A DNA stretch of 64,000 nucleotides from assembly GCA_009746045.1 (NCBI GenBank), contig RPFO01000296.1, positions 1,682,388 through 1,746,387 on the forward strand, given 5' to 3'. This document shows positions 61,501 through 64,000 of the stretch, one piece after another. Each line of letters opens with the position of its first letter. Position 1 is the first letter of the stretch. This stretch comes from Mesostigma viride. Taxonomy: Eukaryota; Streptophyta; Mesostigmatophyceae; Mesostigmatales; Mesostigmataceae. Below the pieces are notes generated by a model that saw nothing but the letters and a program-made list of their open reading frames with translations, made no database searches and had not been told where the DNA came from. Position numbers and translations under genes: made by a program.

Positions 61501-64000
61501 TGGTGTTGCCACTTACGAGAGCCCAGGGTCGCGTGCAGGTTCCTTTTCTTTGCGTCCTTCAATTGCGGTAGTGGTTTCTTGGGTTTGGGGTTGTGTTACA
61601 TGGGGCAGTGAATCCCGCTCTGCGCTGCTATACTTTCTCGGAGACAGCCAGTGTGGGCCTGGAAGTTGCGAAAATCGTGGCCATAGGCAGCAACCCGTCA
61701 CAGTCTACCTCCCACCCCCCATCCTTAAGCCCACCCTACCCCACTCACCCCACTCACCAGGTAGAGCACCTGCTTGTTCCCTACCCATCGGTTGCCACCA
61801 ATTCGGGACGTGTGTTTACTCAATCCCCCTTCTTCCCCATGTCCCCCTTCACTTCTCGCCGCCCCAACCCCATCCCCACGCCCCAGGTCCCACACCTGCT
61901 GACCCCGTACTCCTACATGGCCACCAACGCAGGGCCGTGGCTCAATCTCAATGCTGTTTCTTGCCCGATTGCTCCTGTAATGTTTTCGTATTTGATCCAA
62001 CCACCCCCCAGGTACAACACCTGCTGGTCCCCTACTCCTACATGGCCACCAACTGGCCGCTGCAACACGTGGCCGCCAACGACGACAGCACGGACATCGC
62101 GGTGGCGGGCCGTAATGGTGTCGCCCTCTACAACCCGCGTAGCAAGAAGTGGCGTGTGTTCGGTGACGTGATGCAGGAGCGAGCCATCCGCTGCGTGGGC
62201 CTTATGTGGTTCCACCGCACGGTGGTGCTCTGCAACCACCGGCCGGACAACCGGTGAGTAGGACCTACGTTTATTCTTATGCTAGCGTATGTGCCGCATA
62301 TGTTTATTCTCATGCTAGCGCATCCATGGTGGCTATTTTGCGCGGTGGTTCTCGCAACCACCTGCAGGCGCAACAGTGCGCGTCGGAGAACCATTGCTGT
62401 CCTGGCGCATCCCTAGTATTCCTATCCTAGTATCCCTATCCCTATCCCTAGTATCCCTGTTCTAGTATTCATAGTAGTATCCTAGTATACCTATCCCTGT
62501 TCTAGTATTCATAGTAGTATCCTAGTATACCTGTCCTAGTATTCCTATCCTAGTATCCCTATGCTAGTATTCCTGTCCATCCCTAGCATTCCTATCCTAG
62601 TATTCCTATCCCTACCCCTAGTATCCCTGTTCTAGTATTCATATCCTTGTATGCCTGTCCTAGTATCCCTATGCTAGTATCCCTATGCTAGTATTCCTGT
62701 CCATCCCTAGCATTCCTATCCTAGTATTCCTATCCCTATCTCTAGTATCCCTGTTCTAGTATCCATATCCTAGTATGCCTGTCCTAGTATCCCTATCCTA
62801 GTATCCCTATGCTAGTATTCCTGTCCTAGCGCATCCTTAGGATTGAAGTACAATATCGGTCACTGCAGCTACCAGCTGGATAGCCGGTGTGGGGAGGTAT
62901 CGCTCTCCTGGCGGCGTTTCTCCCTCCCTGTTTTCTTTTCGAATCGCTGGCTCTTCCTTTTCCCTTGCGTCCTCCCATGGGTTCTAACGAAAGCTTCCCC
63001 CATCCCTTTTTGTGAGAACCTCACCTCCCACCAACCCATTTACTTCAAATTAGATCACATGCCCCCCAACATGCTGACTCCCCCCCTCCCACGGCGCCCT
63101 TCCTCTGCCCCTCCTGCGCTGCCCCCCCCCCTCCCAGCTTCGAGCTGCTCTTCTACCCCCACTACCACCTCGACGAGTCCTCGCTCCTCTACCGCCTCCC
63201 GCTGAAGAAACAGCCGCTCGCCCTCGACGTCTGCGGCCAGTACCTGCTGGTCGCGACCCCCCCTCTCGAGATCCGCGTCTACCACGTGCGCATGGACGGC
63301 GAGCTGTCCCCGCTCGGATCCCCCTCCGTCCACATGACCATGGTCCGGGACCTGTCCATCATGACCGTCCGGAAGCCGCCCGTGTCGATGCGGTTCGTGC
63401 CAAAGGGAACGTTGATCGAAGACGCGTTGCCCGAGCCCTGGTCCGCGAACAACTCCAGTTCGGCAGGCGTGGGTCTCGCCTCAGGGACTGTACCGTCTGC
63501 TCCCGTGACCCCCGACATGAATGGCCCGAGGGGAGTATCCGCGCAGCCACCCGCAGGGGCAGTGACGGGGAACAGCATCTCACAGGGAGGGCGGGGGATT
63601 GGTGTGCCCGTAGGGCCACATTCGGAGGACGAGGGGGTGGCGAGTCACGGGGTGGTGAGGGCCGCCCCCGATGATGCCCAGCTCCAAGGGGGCTCGGAGA
63701 GGCCTGGTCGGGGACGGGGAGACGCGCATGACAATGTGTCGGGTACCAGCATGACATCGGTGGTGGCTGCCAGCAGCGCATCCCCCGTGAAGTGCATGGT
63801 GCTGCGCACGGACGGCGAGCTGTCCCTGTTGGACCTCGAGCAAGGGAGCGAGCGAGCGCTATTGGAGGACGTGGAGCATTTTTGGCTCACGGTTGGGCGG
63901 CCCAAGGCCGACCCCTGGCTCGTGGAGGAGCTTCCTTGGTGGGCATATGGTCATCGGGGCATGCAGCTTTGGTTCCCGACCGTGCGCTCAGAGAACTCCC
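52474..64000 (+). CDS. RIC1: RIC1 homologue (Rab6 GEF complex subunit), N-terminal part
   Basis: RIC1 with RGP1 forms the exchange factor for Rab6/Ypt6 at the Golgi; its N-terminal half is a WD40/beta-propeller. Seven exons with matching phases: 52474-52581, 55954-56111, 56854-56935, 57661-58020, 58878-59747, 62012-62253, 63138-64000 (open at the window edge). Recognisable RIC1 blocks: V-K-L-G-E-V-A-R-D..A-L-W-Q-P-D-T-S, I-L-V-G-L-S-S-G-M-V-L-F-L-S-W-K-G, L-A-W-T-P-D-G-W-A-F-A-V-R-W..G-L-A-V-W-S, M-C-W-G-A-E-G-Y-R-L, Y-M-A-T-N-W-P-L-Q, D-I-A-V-A-G-R-N-G-V-A-L-Y, L-R-T-D-G-E-L-S-L-L-D-L-E-Q-G and Y-G-H-R-G-M-Q-L-W. Low-complexity inserts (Gly/Ser/Arg-rich, ~100 residues) interrupt exons 4, 5 and 7. 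The first exon(s) and the C-terminus are missing. Confidence 0.92.
52582..52725 (+). repeat. RIC1: Copy of RIC1 exon a 3' edge plus donor
   Basis: At 52666-52715, GTGGTGGTTCTG|GTGGGTTAAATGCAG and TCCTAGTTAGTACC repeat the real boundary GTGGCGGTGTTG|GTGGGTCC..TGCAG and TCCTAGTAAGAACC at 52570-52620. Confidence 0.7.
53035..55935 (+). repeat. RIC1: 2.9-kb pyrimidine-only 8-bp array (CTCTTCTC)n in RIC1 intron
   Basis: About 360 copies of CTCTTCTC with rare variants (CTCATCTC, CTCGTCTC, CTATTCTC). Blocks of variants recur in the same order ~776 bp apart (54395 and 55171), which is higher-order structure. It ends 19 nt before the exon b acceptor (55953), so it acts as an extreme polypyrimidine tract. 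All plus frames lack stops. Confidence 0.95.
55954..56111 (+). CDS. RIC1: RIC1 exon b
   Basis: Acceptor CGTCTGCACAG|ACGGAC, donor TCGTG|GTGCGT. The split codon TG|C gives Cys. Encodes T-D-K-N-T-V-L-L-F-L-V-E-V and K-I-F-I-K-D-D-T-V. Confidence 0.85.
56854..56935 (+). CDS. RIC1: RIC1 exon c
   Basis: Acceptor TTTGTGCACAG|CTTGTC, donor GGAGCG|GTAAGG. Encodes a propeller blade strand I-L-V-G-L-S-S-G-M-V-L-F-L-S-W-K-G-A. Confidence 0.9.
57661..58020 (+). CDS. RIC1: RIC1 exon d
   Basis: Acceptor CCACGCCAG|CGGCAA after a long pyrimidine stretch, donor GGTTCAC|GTGAGT. The second half is a low-complexity Gly/Lys/Ser insert. Confidence 0.8.
58105..58660 (+). repeat. RIC1: 37-bp minisatellite in RIC1 intron
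   Basis: About 15 copies of a unit around TTCCATCTCATCCTCTGGAC and CTTGGCTTTCGACCATG. 37 bp is not a multiple of 3, so it cycles through the frames without stops. Confidence 0.95.
58878..59747 (+). CDS. RIC1: RIC1 exon e
   Basis: Acceptor CCCCCCAG|CAGGCC; the CAGCAG gives a NAGNAG choice (58878 or 58881, one Gln). Donor CTGCAG|GTACGT. It holds the strongest RIC1 similarity (L-A-W-T-P-D-G-W..V-W-S-I-S-G-C-R-L-M-C-T-L and M-C-W-G-A-E-G-Y) around a ~65-residue Gly/Arg/Glu insert. Confidence 0.92.
59861..60795 (+). repeat. RIC1: 42-bp array (22 units) derived from exon e 3' edge
   Basis: Units read A-D-E-I-A-E-L-Q-(A/S)-R-W-F-C-L, 14 residues each, in the same frame as exon e. The E-L-Q matches the exon end (E-E-L-Q) and the unit continues through what would be the intron start. 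In every unit the GT is changed: 13 read CAG|GC, eight CAG|TC and one CAG|AC. The frame stays open from exon e to a stop at about 60813. Confidence 0.93.
60850..61245 (+). repeat. RIC1: Four further copies of exon e 3' edge
   Basis: Copies of ATGCTGATCCAGTCGGATGA..GAGTTGCAG lie at about 60858-60894, 60989-61024, 61101-61136 and 61208-61243. Three retain GT donors (GTAACG, GTAAGC, GTATGT). The third also has an acceptor-like GTCAG 4 nt upstream, so it could act as a mini-exon. Confidence 0.85.
61761..62011 (+). repeat. RIC1: Two upstream copies of RIC1 exon f acceptor and 5' edge
   Basis: ~125-bp tandem units. CACCAG|GTAGAGCACCTGCTTG (61761) and GCCCCAG|GTCCCACACCTGCTGA (61887) precede the real CCCCAG|GTACAACACCTGCTGG (62012). 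The second copy matches through 'TACTCCTACATGGCCACCAA'. Confidence 0.9.
62012..62253 (+). CDS. RIC1: RIC1 exon f
   Basis: Donor GACAACCG|GTGAGT. Encodes V-Q-H-L-L-V-P-Y-S-Y-M-A-T-N-W-P and I-R-C-V-G-L-M-W-F-H-R-T-V-V-L-C-N-H. The junction codon CG|C gives Arg. Confidence 0.92.
62334..62370 (+). repeat. RIC1: Copy of RIC1 exon f 3' edge
   Basis: CGCGGTGGTTCTCGCAACCACC repeats the exon end CGCACGGTGGTGCTCTGCAACCACC (62214-62240). The donor is not kept. Confidence 0.6.
62395..62835 (+). repeat. RIC1: CCTAGTATTCCTATC minisatellite in RIC1 intron
   Basis: Irregular units of 11-15 bp (TATCCTAGTATTCC, TATCCCTAGTATCCC) with larger duplicated blocks (about 62560-62690 against 62695-62830). Confidence 0.9.
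63138..64000 (+). CDS. RIC1: RIC1 exon g (continues past the window)
   Basis: Acceptor CCCTCCCAG|CTTCGAG. Encodes F-E-L-L-F-Y-P-H-Y-H-L-D, a ~110-residue Gly/Ser/Pro insert (about 63430-63790), then L-R-T-D-G-E-L-S-L-L-D-L-E-Q-G-S-E-R and Y-G-H-R-G-M-Q-L-W-F-P. Open at the right edge. Confidence 0.9.

Overview
The window is nuclear DNA of a eukaryote. It has genes split by GT-AG introns, non-LTR retrotransposons, a split-direct-repeat retroelement, DNA transposons with terminal inverted repeats, and kilobase-scale micro- and minisatellites. The RIC1 exons resemble the plant form of that protein as I remember it, and the split-repeat element resembles TOC1 of Chlamydomonas. A green alga is therefore the best guess; I cannot name the species.

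Layout. 0-13 kb is a transposable-element graveyard: truncated non-LTR (LINE) copies, a ~180-bp satellite, a compound microsatellite, a 1.96-kb TOC1-like element (3108-5070), reverse-transcriptase (RT) fragments, and an ORF1-only retroelement (about 8981-10960). 13.4-20.7 kb is bounded by a 210-bp inverted repeat and holds a poorly understood spliced gene plus a 1-kb GC-rich array. 21.6-24.4 kb is a compact cassette: a coiled-coil ORF and a C2H2 zinc finger-HUH Rep-like ORF overlapping by ATGA, with repeats on both sides and a long hairpin. 24.8-28.1 kb holds more LINE copies, including a second ORF1-only family. 28.4-30.1 kb is a non-autonomous DNA element. 30.9-34.2 kb is a decayed DDE-like transposase gene. 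34.6-36.2 kb is an ORF1 relic. 36.66-39.26 kb is a 5'-truncated LINE with RT, interrupted at its catalytic motif by a 484-bp inverted-repeat element. 42.7-49.2 kb (minus strand) is a PP2C-type protein phosphatase gene, and 52.5-64.0 kb (plus strand) is the N-terminal part of RIC1, a subunit of the Rab6 exchange factor. The two genes diverge from the 49-52 kb interval.

The most unusual pattern is at the exon edges of both host genes. At least nine exon boundaries (five in PP2C, four in RIC1) have tandem or dispersed degenerate copies of the exon edge in the adjoining intron or 3' flank, usually with the splice site or stop region included. Several copies keep intact GT or AG signals. In RIC1 one such edge has become a 22-copy, 42-bp, frame-preserving array, and another intron carries ~2.9 kb of uninterrupted pyrimidine repeat directly before the 3' splice site.

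Second, the LINE world here appears to be a parasite-host system. ORF1-only 'half-LINEs' of two families and an RT-bearing LINE share the same 3' hairpin (CTCCC-CAAC-GGGAG type) and TTAA tail. Third, the Rep-like cassette has the layout of a rolling-circle-type mobile element that I cannot match confidently to a named family.
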